A stretch of DNA of 64,000 nucleotides from Microbacterium sp. CFH 31415. Its GTDB lineage: Bacteria > Actinomycetota > Actinomycetes > Actinomycetales > Microbacteriaceae. The stretch is from NCBI RefSeq assembly GCF_022538185.1, contig NZ_JAKYXC010000002.1:496001-560000 (forward strand), given 5' to 3'. Positions 10,641 through 19,165 of this stretch are shown one piece after another. Position numbers and translations under genes: made by a program. The notes below the pieces were generated by a model. That model saw nothing but the letters and a program-made list of their open reading frames with translations. It ran no database searches and had not been told where the DNA came from. Position 1 is the stretch's first letter. Every line of letters begins with the position of its first letter.

Positions 10641-11381
10641 TCATGACTCGTAGTGGGCCAGTCCGGCCGTCTCACCGCCGTCGGCGATGAACTCCGCGCC
10701 GGTCGAGAAGCTCGACTCGTCGCTCGCCAGGAAGAGGATGAGCTGCGACAGCTCGATGGGCTCTCCGACCCGGTGCAGCGCCACGTGGTTCTGCGGGGTC
10801 TCGAGGCTGTCGGTCATCGGGGTGCGGATCACGCCGGGGTGGACGGAGTTGACCCGGATGTTGTAGCGCCCGAGGTCGAGCGCGGCGTTCTTCGTCAGTC
10901 CGCGAACGCCGAACTTGGCGGCGTTGTAGCCGGGAAGCGCCTCGTAGCCCTGGATGCCTGCGGTGGACGAGATGTTGATGATCGAGCCCTTGCCGCTCTT
11001 CTTCAGCGGCTCGATCGCGGCCTTGATGCCGTAGAAGACTCCGGTGAGGTTGATGGCGATGATGGTGTCCCACTGATCGAGGGTGTACTCCTCGATGGGG
11101 CCGAAGTTGGCGATGCCGGCGTTGTTGACGAGCACGTCGAGTCGACCGAACTCCTTCAGCGCGACCTCGACGGCGTTCTGCCAGTCGTCGTAGCGGGTGA
11201 CGTCGAGGTGGACGTAGCGCACCGCGTCGCCGAGCTCAGCGGCCAGCGCCTCCCCTTCGGCGTCGAGCAGGTCGCCGATGACGACCTTCGCACCCTCATC
11301 GACGAGCAGGCGGGCGTGAGACGCCCCCATGCCTCGTGCTCCACCGCTGATCAGAGCGACCTTTCCTGCAACGCGTGCCAT
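10641..11381 (-). CDS. SDR-family oxidoreductase (hydroxysteroid dehydrogenase-like)
   Basis: A classical short-chain dehydrogenase of 246 residues. The cofactor glycine motif GGARGMG is at 13-19 and NNAG at 86-89. The catalytic Ser is in NISST (about 139), with Tyr152 and Lys156 in GYNAAK. Asp at the end of beta-2 (VVIGDLLD) suggests NAD preference. It resembles 3-alpha/20-beta-hydroxysteroid dehydrogenase and glucose 1-dehydrogenase types, but the substrate cannot be told from sequence. The ATG at 11381 has GAGGAGGG upstream. A near-perfect palindrome 75 nt upstream overlaps a TAGAAT -10 hexamer, so the gene is probably repressed by the TetR protein encoded downstream. Confidence 0.92.
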   Translation of the reverse strand: MARVAGKVALISGGARGMGASHARLLVDEGAKVVIGDLLDAEGEALAAELGDAVRYVHLDVTRYDDWQNAVEVALKEFGRLDVLVNNAGIANFGPIEEYTLDQWDTIIAINLTGVFYGIKAAIEPLKKSGKGSIINISSTAGIQGYEALPGYNAAKFGVRGLTKNAALDLGRYNIRVNSVHPGVIRTPMTDSLETPQNHVALHRVGEPIELSQLILFLASDESSFSTGAEFIADGGETAGLAHYES

Positions 11382-11455
11382 GGCGGCACCCTCCTCTGTA
11401 TCGAGACCCGGGCTCGTGACCCGGTGGCGCCGGCAGGTGTCGTCGACGCCCAGCA

Positions 11456-11477
11456 CTATTCTACATCTGTCGAATAG
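11456..11477 (-). promoter_or_regulatory. 22-bp palindromic operator over SDR promoter
   Basis: Left arm CTATTCTACA and right arm TGTCGAATAG around a central TC match at 9 of 10 pairs, typical of TetR-family operators. On the minus strand the site contains TAGAAT, a 5/6 match to a -10 box, so a bound repressor would block transcription of the SDR-TetR pair. Confidence 0.7.
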
Positions 11478-11509
11478 CGGTGGGGCCGTATCCGTGAAGC
11501 CGGCGCGGA

Positions 11510-12559
11510 TCAGGGGCGCAGCATCACCTTGATCGCGCGACGCTCATCCATCGCCGCATAGGCCTCGGCCGCCTCGGTCAGGGGGAGCACCAGGTCGAAC
11601 ACTCGGCCAGGCTGGATCTTGCCGGACCGCACGTCGGGCAGCAGCTCCTCGATGTAGCCGCGCACCGGGGCGACGCCGCCGTTGACGCCCACGTTGCGGC
11701 CGAACATCTGGCGGATCGGCAGCTCGGGTCCGCCGTTCGGCGCACCGACGTAGCCGACCCTGCCGCCGGGTCGCGCCGAGCGCAGCGCCTGGTCCATCGA
11801 CTCCTTGGTGCCGACGCACTCGAGCACGCGGTCGGCGCCGATCCCGCCGGTGAGCTCGCGCACCGCCGCGACGCCCTCGTCGCCGCGCTCTTCGACGATG
11901 TGGGTCGCGCCGAACTCACGCGCGAGCCCCTGGCGCTCGGGGTGCCGCGACATCGCGATGATCGTGGAGGCGCCGAGGCGCGTGGCCGCGATGATCGCGC
12001 ACAGCCCAACCGCGCCGTCCCCGACGACCGCGACCGAGTCGCCGGGACCGACGCCTGCCGAGACGGCCGCGTGGTGCCCGGTGCCCATGACGTCGCTGAG
12101 CGTGAGCAGACCCGCGACCTCGTCGTCGGCCACCGGACCCGGCACGACCGCGAGCGTGCCGTCGGCGAGCGGAACCCGCACGTACTCGCCCTGGCCGCCG
12201 TCGGCGAACCCGCCGAAACGGTCGTCGCTCCCCCACCAGCCGCCGGCGAGGCATGACGTGCTCACGCCGTTGAGGCAGTTGGCGCACGTGCCGTCGCACA
12301 CGTAGAACGGTGCGATCACGAAGTCGCCGGGCGTCACCCTGCGCACGTCGACGCCGACGGCCTCGACGATGCCGACGAACTCGTGTCCGATGCGGTGAGG
12401 CTCGTCGGTGGGCGTCACGCCTCGGTACGGCCAGAGGTCCGAGCCGCACACGCACGCGGCGACGACGCGGACGATGGCGTCGGCTCCGGTGGAGAGCACG
12501 GGATCGGGGACGTCCTCGACGCGGATGTCACGGGCAGTATGGATGACGGTGGCGCGCAT
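11510..12559 (-). CDS. Zinc-dependent alcohol dehydrogenase family protein
   Basis: A 349-residue medium-chain dehydrogenase/reductase. The catalytic zinc ligands are Cys38 (CGSD) and His59-Glu60 (GHEFVG). The structural-zinc region YVCDGTCANCLNGVSTSC is present. The Rossmann motif VVGDGAVGLCAI lies near the middle. It oxidises an alcohol or reduces an aldehyde or ketone with NAD(P); the substrate is not predictable. A TAGAGT hexamer ends 6 nt before the ATG, giving leaderless geometry. It is divergent from the DUF1653 gene with 53 bp between starts and lies upstream of the SDR gene on the same strand, with the SDR operator between them. Confidence 0.92.
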   Translation of the reverse strand: MRATVIHTARDIRVEDVPDPVLSTGADAIVRVVAACVCGSDLWPYRGVTPTDEPHRIGHEFVGIVEAVGVDVRRVTPGDFVIAPFYVCDGTCANCLNGVSTSCLAGGWWGSDDRFGGFADGGQGEYVRVPLADGTLAVVPGPVADDEVAGLLTLSDVMGTGHHAAVSAGVGPGDSVAVVGDGAVGLCAIIAATRLGASTIIAMSRHPERQGLAREFGATHIVEERGDEGVAAVRELTGGIGADRVLECVGTKESMDQALRSARPGGRVGYVGAPNGGPELPIRQMFGRNVGVNGGVAPVRGYIEELLPDVRSGKIQPGRVFDLVLPLTEAAEAYAAMDERRAIKVMLRP

Positions 12560-12565
12560 GCGACG

Positions 12566-12571
12566 ACTCTA
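12566..12571 (-). promoter_or_regulatory. -10 box of the alcohol dehydrogenase (TAGAGT)
   Basis: TAGAGT on the minus strand ends 6 nt before the ATG at 12559. It shares a 53-bp divergent intergenic region with the DUF1653 promoter. Confidence 0.5.
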
Positions 12572-12600
12572 TGACGGGCCGCTCGCCACCGAGGCCGCTC

Positions 12601-12606
12601 TACGCT
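12601..12606 (+). promoter_or_regulatory. -10 box of the DUF1653 gene (TACGCT)
   Basis: TACGCT ends exactly 6 nt before the ATG at 12613. The GAGG between them is too close to the ATG to be a normal ribosome site. Confidence 0.5.
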
Positions 12607-12612
12607 GAGGGA

Positions 12613-12822
12613 ATGCCGATCGAGCCGGGGACCTACCGCCACTTCAGGGGCGCCGAGTACGAGGTGATCGGGGTCGCCCGGCACAGCGAGACCGAGGAGG
12701 AGCACGTCGTCTATCGTGCGCTCTACGGCGAGCGCGGACTCTGGGTGCGCCCCGCGTCGATGTGGGAGGAGCAGGTCGAGCACGACGGCCACCGCGGCCC
12801 CCGCTTCACCCGGAGCGGCTGA
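12613..12822 (+). CDS. DUF1653 domain-containing protein
   Basis: A 69-residue protein of the DUF1653 family: PGTYRHFRGAEYEVIGVARHSETEEEHVVYRAL followed by LWVRPASMWEEQV is the whole-family pattern (split here at PGTYRHFRGAEYEVIG and VARHSETEEEHVVYRAL). The function is unknown; relatives are often encoded beside housekeeping or nucleotide genes. The start at 12613 is set by family length and by a TACGCT hexamer 6 nt upstream; an in-frame ATG at 12571 would add unlike sequence. It converges on the NAD(P)-binding protein with 35 bp between the stop codons. Confidence 0.88.
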   Translation: MPIEPGTYRHFRGAEYEVIGVARHSETEEEHVVYRALYGERGLWVRPASMWEEQVEHDGHRGPRFTRSG

Positions 12823-12857
12823 ACTTCCGGCCGGTCGCGCCCCGCTGTTCGTCCGTC

Positions 12858-13502
12858 TCAGCCGCGGAGAGCGTCGGCGATGGGCTGATCGCCGTTCCCG
12901 AAGCGGATGCTGCGCCCCGCGGTCGCCGGATCGTCCACGACCGCGGCCACGACGGCCGCGACGTCCGCCCTGCTCACCTCACCACGCCCGGTGGGGTCGA
13001 CCTGGATGCGTCCGGTGGGCGGATCGAGCGTCAGCGTGCCCGGCCCGAGGATCGTCCAGTCGAGCTCCGAGGCCTGCAGATGCGCATCGGCGGCCCACTT
13101 GGCGTCGGCGTACGGGAAGAAGGAGCTCTCGGGCGAGACGCCGTGGTCGGAGCGCGAGCCGATCCACGACACCATGATGTAGCGGCGCACGCCGGCGGCG
13201 GCCGCAGCATCCATCGATCTGATGGCGGCATCGCGGTCCACGGCGTACGTGCGATCCGGGTCGCCGCCGCCGGCCCCGGCCGACCAGACGACGACGTCGT
13301 TGCCGGAGACGAGGTTCGTGAGCTGATCGAGGTCGAACCTCTCGACGTCGGCGATGAGCGGCACAGCGCCGGCCGCGGCCACCTCCGCCTCGTGCGCGGG
13401 GTTGCGGATCACGGCGGTGACCGTATGGCCGCGCTCGGCCAGCAGGGGCTCGAGCAGCAGCGCGACCTTGCCGTGGCCGCCGAAGATCAGGACGCGGGCC
13501 AT
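12858..13502 (-). CDS. NAD(P)-binding (atypical SDR) protein
   Basis: A 214-residue Rossmann protein of the NmrA/SDR_a5 type. The N terminus MARVLIFGGHGKVALLLEPL carries the GGxGKV cofactor motif, with DVVVWSAGAGGG and RRYIMVSWIG later. YADAKWAADAHL gives the Tyr-x-x-x-Lys pair. Such proteins are often putative sugar-nucleotide or flavin reductase-like enzymes or redox sensors; no substrate can be named. The ATG at 13502 has AGGAGGG upstream, and a TAGCGT hexamer about 30 nt before it looks like a -10. It is encoded downstream of the APC permease on the same strand. Confidence 0.88.
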   Translation of the reverse strand: MARVLIFGGHGKVALLLEPLLAERGHTVTAVIRNPAHEAEVAAAGAVPLIADVERFDLDQLTNLVSGNDVVVWSAGAGGGDPDRTYAVDRDAAIRSMDAAAAAGVRRYIMVSWIGSRSDHGVSPESSFFPYADAKWAADAHLQASELDWTILGPGTLTLDPPTGRIQVDPTGRGEVSRADVAAVVAAVVDDPATAGRSIRFGNGDQPIADALRG

Positions 13503-13566
13503 GGGCCCTCCTCTCGTCGGGTCTCCCCCACGCTACGCCGCGACGTCACCCACCGGGCGGAACCAC

Positions 13567-15027
13567 TCAGGATCCATCGCGCGCCGGACCCTCCGCCGCG
13601 CCGCCGGCTGCGGCATCCGCTCCCTGCGATTCCTGCGCAAGCAGGCTGTGACGGCGCCCCCACAGCAGATAGAACGCGAGCACTGCGAGGACCCACACGG
13701 CGAACCAGACGTAGGTCGACCAGCCAAGCCCCACGATGAGGTACAGGCACGCGGCGATCGCGAGAATCGGCGTAACCGGGTACCCCGGCACACGGAACGC
13801 TCGGGGGAGGTCGGGACGCGTCCGGCGCAGCACGATCACGCCCAGCGACACGACGATGAATGCGACCAGGGTGCCCATCGAGACCAGGTCCCACAGACTC
13901 GACAGCGGGATGAGGCCGGCCAGCAGCGACACCGCGATCGCCACAACGACCGTCGAGAACACCGGTGTGTGGGTGCGCGGGTCGACTCGCGCGAACGCCG
14001 ACGGAAGCAGGCCGTCGCGGCCGATCGCGTACAGGATGCGGGTCTGTCCGAACAGCGTGACGAGCGTGACGGAGAAGATCGACACCACGGCACCCGCAGC
14101 GAGCAGCGTCGCCGGCCACGACGCACCGAGCACATCGCCCAGGATGACCGCGAGCCCGGCGCTCTGCTGCTCGGGGTCCGAGAAGTCCTGCGCCGGTTGG
14201 GCGCCGACCGCCGCGATCGCGACGAAGAGGTAGACCGCGACGACGACGGCGAGCGCGATCATGATGGCGCGCGGAAGCGAGCGCTGGGGATCGCGCACCT
14301 CGTCGCCCGCGGTCGAGACGGCGTCGAGGCCGATGAAGGTGAAGAAGATGGTCCCTGCCGCAGCGGTGACGCCCGCAGCGCCGTGCGGGGCGAAGTCGGC
14401 GAAGTGATCGGCGTTGAAGGCGGTGACGGCGATCGCCGCGAACATCAGCAGCACCCCGATCTTGATGAGCACCATGACCGTGTTCACCGCCGCCGACTCG
14501 CGCGTGCCCCGGATGAGCAGCAGTGCGCACAGGCCGACCAGCACGACCGCCGGAAGGTTGACGATTCCGCCCTCGAGCGGACCGACGGTCAGGGCGACCG
14601 GAATGCTCCACCCGAACAGGTCGCCCACCAGCCGGTCGAGGTAGCCGCTCCAGCCCGACGCCACGGCGGCCGTCGAGACCCCGTACTCGAGCGTGACGCA
14701 GGCCGCGACCGCCATCGCCACGATCTCGCCGAGGGTGGCGTACGCGTACGAGTAGGTCGAACCCGACACCGGCACCGCCGACGCCATCTCGGCGTAGCAG
14801 ACCGCCGCCAGTCCCGCCGCGATCGCGGCGACGACGAAGGCCAGGACGACCGCCGGGCCGGCCAGCGGAACCGCCTCGTGCATCACGAAGAACACGCCGG
14901 TCCCGATCGTGGCGCCCACGCCGAGCATCGCGAGTTGAAACGTGCCGAGGCCGCGGGTCAGGCCACCGGGAGAGGCGACCGGGGCCGTCACCGGCTTGCG
15001 TCTGAACAGCTCGCGCGCGGCGCTCAT
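13567..15027 (-). CDS. APC-superfamily amino acid permease
   Basis: A 486-residue membrane transporter with about twelve hydrophobic helices. The N-terminal signature GTFQLAMLGVGATIGTGVF is the unwound first helix of APC permeases; FTFIGLDAVSTAGDEVRDPQ is the conserved helix 6 to loop region. It resembles cationic amino acid transporters (CAT/YfnA types), but the substrate is uncertain. The C-terminal tail is Ala/Gly-rich and cytoplasmic. The ATG at 15027 has GGAAAGG upstream, and a TAGCGT box at 15079-15084 lies inside the palindrome shared with the divergent serine hydrolase. Confidence 0.93.
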   Translation of the reverse strand: MSAARELFRRKPVTAPVASPGGLTRGLGTFQLAMLGVGATIGTGVFFVMHEAVPLAGPAVVLAFVVAAIAAGLAAVCYAEMASAVPVSGSTYSYAYATLGEIVAMAVAACVTLEYGVSTAAVASGWSGYLDRLVGDLFGWSIPVALTVGPLEGGIVNLPAVVLVGLCALLLIRGTRESAAVNTVMVLIKIGVLLMFAAIAVTAFNADHFADFAPHGAAGVTAAAGTIFFTFIGLDAVSTAGDEVRDPQRSLPRAIMIALAVVVAVYLFVAIAAVGAQPAQDFSDPEQQSAGLAVILGDVLGASWPATLLAAGAVVSIFSVTLVTLFGQTRILYAIGRDGLLPSAFARVDPRTHTPVFSTVVVAIAVSLLAGLIPLSSLWDLVSMGTLVAFIVVSLGVIVLRRTRPDLPRAFRVPGYPVTPILAIAACLYLIVGLGWSTYVWFAVWVLAVLAFYLLWGRRHSLLAQESQGADAAAGGAAEGPARDGS

Positions 15028-15076
15028 GCGACGACCTTTCCGGGGCGCAGATAGGGCGGTGGTCAGGAAACCGTCC

Positions 15077-15121
15077 CCACGCTACTCGCCTGGTGCGCCG
15101 CGCACCCAGGCCGTAGCGTGG
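15077..15121. promoter_or_regulatory. 45-bp palindrome holding two divergent -10 boxes
   Basis: The outer arms CCACGCTAC (15077-15085) and GTAGCGTGG (15113-15121) are exact complements; the inner arms GCCTGG and CCAGGC (15088-15093, 15106-15111) and GCGC/GCGC also pair. Each outer arm contains TAGCGT in its own reading direction: at 15114-15119 for the serine hydrolase (6 nt before its ATG) and at 15079-15084 for the permease. Confidence 0.7.
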
Positions 15122-15125
15122 CAGG

Positions 15126-16151
15126 ATGCCGCAGCCCGAGCTCGACGCCGTCGCCACCGTCCTCGACCAGCGCGCTCGCGCGGACGCGATGAACGGCGTC
15201 GTGTCGATCGACGTCGACGGCACGCCTGTCTTCGCGCAGGCGTACGGACTGGCCGACCGCGCGCACGTCGTGCCGAACACCGTCGACACGCGCTTCGGTA
15301 CGGCGAGCGCGAGCAAGGCGTTCACCGCGCTCGCCGTGATGGCGCTGGTCGAGGACGGCGCGCTGCAGCTCGACACGCCGGTGCGCAGCATTCTGGGTCG
15401 CGATCTTCGCACGATCGACGACGGCGTCACCGTCGAGCACCTCCTCTCGCACACGTCAGGGATCGGCGACTACCTCGACGAGGAGGCCGACTGGGAAGTC
15501 GACGACTACGTGCTCACGGTCCCCGTCCACGAGCTCGCGCAGACCGAGGCGTTCGTGCGCGCCGTGGACGGCCAGCCGCAGAAGTCCGCACCCGGCGAGC
15601 GCTTCGCCTACAACAACGGCGGTTACATCGTGCTGGCGATCGTCGCGGAGCGGGTGTCCGCGCTGGGGTTCCACGAGCTCGTCGGCGAGCGCGTGCTCGC
15701 GCCGGCCGGCATGGAGCGCAGCGGCTACCTCCGGCTCGACGAGCTGCCCGGCGACGCCGCGATCGGGTACGTGTACGAGGAACCCGACTCGTTGCGCTCG
15801 AACGTGCTGCATCTGCCGGTCCGCGGGAACGGCGACGGCGGCGCCTTCACCACGGCCCCCGACCTCAGCCGGTTCTGGCGCGCGCTCGCCGACGGCGCAG
15901 TGCTGTCCGCGTCATCGGTCGCCGAGCTCTGGCGGCCGCGCCATACCGACGAGTCCGAAGGGCTGCGCTACGGCCTCGGCTTCTGGCGCGACCTCGAGGG
16001 GCCGGGAATCGTGCTCGAGGGGTACGACGCGGGCGTGTCGATCCGGTCGCGCTTCGATCCCGAGACACGCACCACGGTGACCATCGTGGCGAACAGCTCC
16101 GAAGGCGCATGGGGCGTCATCAAGGCGTACTCCGACGCTCTCTCGGGCTGA
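15126..16151 (+). CDS. Serine hydrolase, beta-lactamase/DD-peptidase fold
   Basis: A 341-residue protein of the class C beta-lactamase-like serine hydrolase family. The SxxK motif is Ser61-Ala-Ser-Lys64 (TASASKAF) and the second motif is Tyr161-Asn-Asn163 (FAYNNGGY). HTSGIGDYL after the first motif is typical. No signal peptide is seen, so it is probably cytoplasmic and more likely an esterase or peptidase than a resistance enzyme. The ATG at 15126 follows a TAGCGT -10 by 6 nt, suggesting a leaderless mRNA. It is divergent from the APC permease and may be co-regulated with it through the shared palindrome. Confidence 0.9.
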   Translation: MPQPELDAVATVLDQRARADAMNGVVSIDVDGTPVFAQAYGLADRAHVVPNTVDTRFGTASASKAFTALAVMALVEDGALQLDTPVRSILGRDLRTIDDGVTVEHLLSHTSGIGDYLDEEADWEVDDYVLTVPVHELAQTEAFVRAVDGQPQKSAPGERFAYNNGGYIVLAIVAERVSALGFHELVGERVLAPAGMERSGYLRLDELPGDAAIGYVYEEPDSLRSNVLHLPVRGNGDGGAFTTAPDLSRFWRALADGAVLSASSVAELWRPRHTDESEGLRYGLGFWRDLEGPGIVLEGYDAGVSIRSRFDPETRTTVTIVANSSEGAWGVIKAYSDALSG

Positions 16152-16157
16152 ACCCGG

Positions 16158-17252
16158 TTACGCCGCTGCGGCGGTGCGCTCCCCGACGATCGCGCGCACG
16201 GCGTCGCGCCCGGCGCGGTTCGCCCCGACCGTGGACTGCGACGGCCCGTACCCGATGAGGAACACCCGCGGCTCATCGATGGAGCGCCCATCGGCGACGC
16301 GGATGCCACCCTCCGGCGTGCGCAGGCGCAAGGGCGCGAGGTGATCGACCGCCGCGCGGAAGCCCGTCGCCCAAAGGATGACGTCGGCGGCCACGAACGT
16401 GCCGTCTGGCATCCTGACACCGCCCTCCTCCAGGGACGTGAACATCGGATGCCGCACCAGCACGCCTCGCGCATCGGCGGCGCGTGCCCACGGCGTCCAG
16501 TGCATGCCCGTCACCGAGATGACGCTCCCGGGCGGTAAGCCGCGTCGCACGCGGTCCTCCACCCCCGCGATCGCGGCCACCCGGGCCGGGATGTCGAAGT
16601 CCTCCTCGACCCACTCGGGTTCCCGGCGCGTGACCCAGAACGTCTCGGCGACGTGCGAGATCTCGTCGAGCAGCTGCACCGCCGAGACGCCCGCCCCCAC
16701 GATCACGACCCTCTTGCCGGCGAACTCCTCGCGCGACACGTAGTCCGCCACGTGCAGCTGACGGCCGAGGAAGCGTTCCTGGCCGGGATAATGCGGCCAG
16801 AACGGGCGGGACCACGTGCCGGTGGCGTTGATCACGTAGCGCGCAGTCCAGGCACCGTGATCCGTCTCGACGAGCAGGCGCCCGTCCGGGTCGTCGTCCT
16901 GTCGCCGCACCGCGCGCACCGCGACCGGCCGCTGCACGTCCAGGGCGTACCGCTCCTCGTACTCGGCGAAGTACGCGGGGAGGATGTCGCGGCTGGAGGC
17001 CGCGGGATCCGCCGGCGGGACGGGGAAGCCGGGCAGCTCGTGGATGCCGTTCACCGTCGCCATGCGCAGTGAAGCCCAGCGATGCTGCCACGCACCGCCC
17101 GGCTGCGCATCGGCGTCGAGCACCACGAACGTCTCGTCGCCGCGCTGTGCCCGCCCGACCGTCTCGAACCCGCGACGACGCAGGTGGTAGGCGGCCGAGA
17201 GCCCCGCCTGGCCGGCGCCGATCACGGCGACGTCGACGGCTGCGGGCTCCAT
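16158..17252 (-). CDS. Flavin-dependent monooxygenase-like oxidoreductase
   Basis: A 364-residue FAD/NAD(P) two-dinucleotide-binding protein. The FAD motif is VAVIGAGQAGLSAAYHL at the N terminus and the NADPH motif is VVIVGAGVSAVQLL in the middle. Between them lies GGAWQHRW, and near the end ILWATGFRAAVDHLAPL. This layout matches the CzcO/YdhS-like flavoprotein monooxygenase family. The substrate is unknown. I chose the ATG at 17252, which places the FAD motif at residue 8 or so; the frame is open further upstream but unlike the family. It is divergent from the MetP-type transporter and converges on the serine hydrolase with 6 bp between stops. Confidence 0.9.
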   Translation of the reverse strand: MEPAAVDVAVIGAGQAGLSAAYHLRRRGFETVGRAQRGDETFVVLDADAQPGGAWQHRWASLRMATVNGIHELPGFPVPPADPAASSRDILPAYFAEYEERYALDVQRPVAVRAVRRQDDDPDGRLLVETDHGAWTARYVINATGTWSRPFWPHYPGQERFLGRQLHVADYVSREEFAGKRVVIVGAGVSAVQLLDEISHVAETFWVTRREPEWVEEDFDIPARVAAIAGVEDRVRRGLPPGSVISVTGMHWTPWARAADARGVLVRHPMFTSLEEGGVRMPDGTFVAADVILWATGFRAAVDHLAPLRLRTPEGGIRVADGRSIDEPRVFLIGYGPSQSTVGANRAGRDAVRAIVGERTAAAA

Positions 17253-17342
17253 ACTCGGCACCAACAGCGCGCGGCGCCGTCGGATTCCCTGTCCCAGTCC
17301 GCCTGCGTGCGCGCCGCCCTTTCCGCCTTCCCACCCCACTGG

Positions 17343-17348
17343 TAGCGT
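17343..17348 (+). promoter_or_regulatory. -10 box of the NSS transporter (TAGCGT)
   Basis: TAGCGT lies 38 nt before the GTG at 17387. It gives a short leader that carries GAAGGAG at the right distance from the start. Confidence 0.45.
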
Positions 17349-17386
17349 CCGGAAGCGGAGATGCCATCGACGAAGGAGACGATGAC

Positions 17387-18994
17387 GTGACGAATGTCCG
17401 CGACGATGCAGGAGCCCGCGCCGAGGCAGCGCGGCCACGCGAGCAGTGGACCGGCCAAGTCGGCTTCATCCTCGCGGCGATCGGCTCCGCTGTGGGGCTG
17501 GGCAACATCTGGCGGTTCCCCGGCGTCGCCTACGAGAACGGCGGAGGCGCATTCCTCATCCCCTACCTCGTGGCGCTGATCACGGCCGGCATCCCGATCC
17601 TCTTCCTCGATTACGCGATCGGGCACCGCTACCGCGGCGCCGCGCCGACGTCGTTCCGTCGGCTTGCCGGCAGGGGCAAGCGCGCAGTCGAGTCCCTCGG
17701 GTGGTTCCAGGTGTCGATCGCTTTCGTGATCGGGCTGTACTACACGGCCGTCATCGCGTGGGCGCTGAGCTACTTCATCTTCTCGTTCGACCTGCGGTGG
17801 GGTGACGACCCGGCCGGATTCCTCACGGGCGACTACCTGCAGGTCGGCGAGCCCGGCTTCAGCCTCGAGTTCGTCCCCGGGGTGCTGATCCCGCTGACCC
17901 TCGTGTGGATTGCCACCATCGCCGTGCTGTGGGCGGGCGTCGCCAAGGGACTCCAGCGGGTGAACGTGATCTTCCTCCCGCTCCTCGTCGTCGCCTTCCT
18001 CATCCTCGTCGTGCGGGCGCTCTTCCTCGACGGCGCCGTCGAGGGTCTGAACGCCCTGTTCACGCCGAACTGGGAGGCGCTGGCGAACCCCAACGTGTGG
18101 ATCGCGGCCTACAGCCAGATCTTCTTCTCGCTGTCCATCGCCTTCGGCATCATGATCACCTACGCCTCGTATCGGCGCCGGCGGTCGAACCTCACGGGCC
18201 CCGGTCTCGTCGTCGCGTTCGCGAACTCGTCGTTCGAGATCCTCGCCGGCATCGGAGTCTTCGCTACCCTCGGGTTCTTCGCGTTCGAGCAGGGCGTCGC
18301 GGTATCGGAGCTCGAGGGGCTCACGGGCGTCGGGCTGAGCTTCATCACCTTCCCCGCCATCGTGTCCCAGATGCCCGGCGGCCCGATCTTCGGAGTCCTC
18401 TTCTTCGGCTCTCTGGTGATGGCCGGCTTCACGTCACTGATCTCCGTGATCCAGGTGGTGTCGGCGGCGGTCCAGGAGAAGTTCGGCATCACCCGACGCA
18501 CCGCGGCGGTCAGCGTGGGAGCGATCTCGGCCGTGCTGTCGATCCTGCTCTTCTCGACGACGACCGGGCTGCTCGCCCTCGACGTCGCCGACCAGTGGGC
18601 CAACAACGTCGGCATCGTCGCCTCCGCGGTGCTCATGACGATCGTCGTGATCTGGGTGCTCCGCCGCGGACCCGAGCTGCGCTTCCACCTCAACGCCGTC
18701 TCGACGTTCAAGGTCGGCCGCATCTGGGTGCTGCTCGTGGGTGTTCTCGCACCGATCGTGCTCGGCTACATGCTGATCCAGCGAATCGTCACGCTCGTGA
18801 TCGAAGGATACGGAGGGATGCCGCCCTGGTACCTGCTGGTCGTCGGGTGGGGCACCATCGCATTCATCGTCATCGCCGCGATCGTGATGGCGCTCATCCC
18901 CTGGCGGTCGTCCCCCGACGCGTTCACCGCCTGGCCGCCGTACTCGTCGCCACCGCGGACCCCGGCGGAGGCATCCGCGAAGGAGGTGTCGTGA
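17387..18994 (+). CDS. Sodium-dependent NSS-family transporter, MetP-like
   Basis: A 535-residue neurotransmitter:sodium symporter-family protein with about twelve membrane helices. The helix 1 signature IGSAVGLGNIWRFPGVAYENGG... is clear (split: AAIGSAVGLGNIWRFP and YENGGGAFLIPY). The GTG at 17387 is preceded by GAAGGAG at 8 nt. The directly overlapping small gene downstream encodes a MetS-like single-helix subunit. In Corynebacterium glutamicum the MetPS pair imports methionine and alanine with sodium, so that role is likely here but inferred from the pairing. It would act at the cell membrane, using a sodium gradient. Confidence 0.92.
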   Translation: MTNVRDDAGARAEAARPREQWTGQVGFILAAIGSAVGLGNIWRFPGVAYENGGGAFLIPYLVALITAGIPILFLDYAIGHRYRGAAPTSFRRLAGRGKRAVESLGWFQVSIAFVIGLYYTAVIAWALSYFIFSFDLRWGDDPAGFLTGDYLQVGEPGFSLEFVPGVLIPLTLVWIATIAVLWAGVAKGLQRVNVIFLPLLVVAFLILVVRALFLDGAVEGLNALFTPNWEALANPNVWIAAYSQIFFSLSIAFGIMITYASYRRRRSNLTGPGLVVAFANSSFEILAGIGVFATLGFFAFEQGVAVSELEGLTGVGLSFITFPAIVSQMPGGPIFGVLFFGSLVMAGFTSLISVIQVVSAAVQEKFGITRRTAAVSVGAISAVLSILLFSTTTGLLALDVADQWANNVGIVASAVLMTIVVIWVLRRGPELRFHLNAVSTFKVGRIWVLLVGVLAPIVLGYMLIQRIVTLVIEGYGGMPPWYLLVVGWGTIAFIVIAAIVMALIPWRSSPDAFTAWPPYSSPPRTPAEASAKEVS

Positions 18995-19161
18995 TGACAG
19001 GAGTCGCCGTCACGTTCCTGATCCTGTCGGTCATCCTCGTCTGGGGCGGACTCGTCGCCAGCGCGCTGTACCTGCGGTCTCGGCCCGACCCCGCGGAGTA
19101 CCCGCCGGGCGCGGTGGACGACCACCGCGAGGATGTCGCGCCCATCGAGCACGACACCTGA
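18994..19161 (+). CDS. Small single-helix NSS transporter subunit, MetS-like
   Basis: A 55-residue protein with one membrane helix (about 4-27, VAVTFLILSVILVWGGLVAS) and a short charged, Pro-rich tail beginning RSRPDPAEYPPG. This is the pattern of the MetS small subunit that is required with MetP for methionine/alanine uptake. Its ATG overlaps the transporter stop (TGATG) and AGGAGG lies upstream, so it is translationally coupled. It would be missed by a length cut-off. Four bases separate its stop from that of the converging PEP mutase-family gene. Confidence 0.88.
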   Translation: MTGVAVTFLILSVILVWGGLVASALYLRSRPDPAEYPPGAVDDHREDVAPIEHDT

Positions 19162-19165
19162 CGCG

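Noticed and set aside
15126-16151. Beta-lactamase resistance gene
   Set aside because: No signal peptide is present and only the general SxxK and YxN motifs are visible, which fit many esterases and peptidases.
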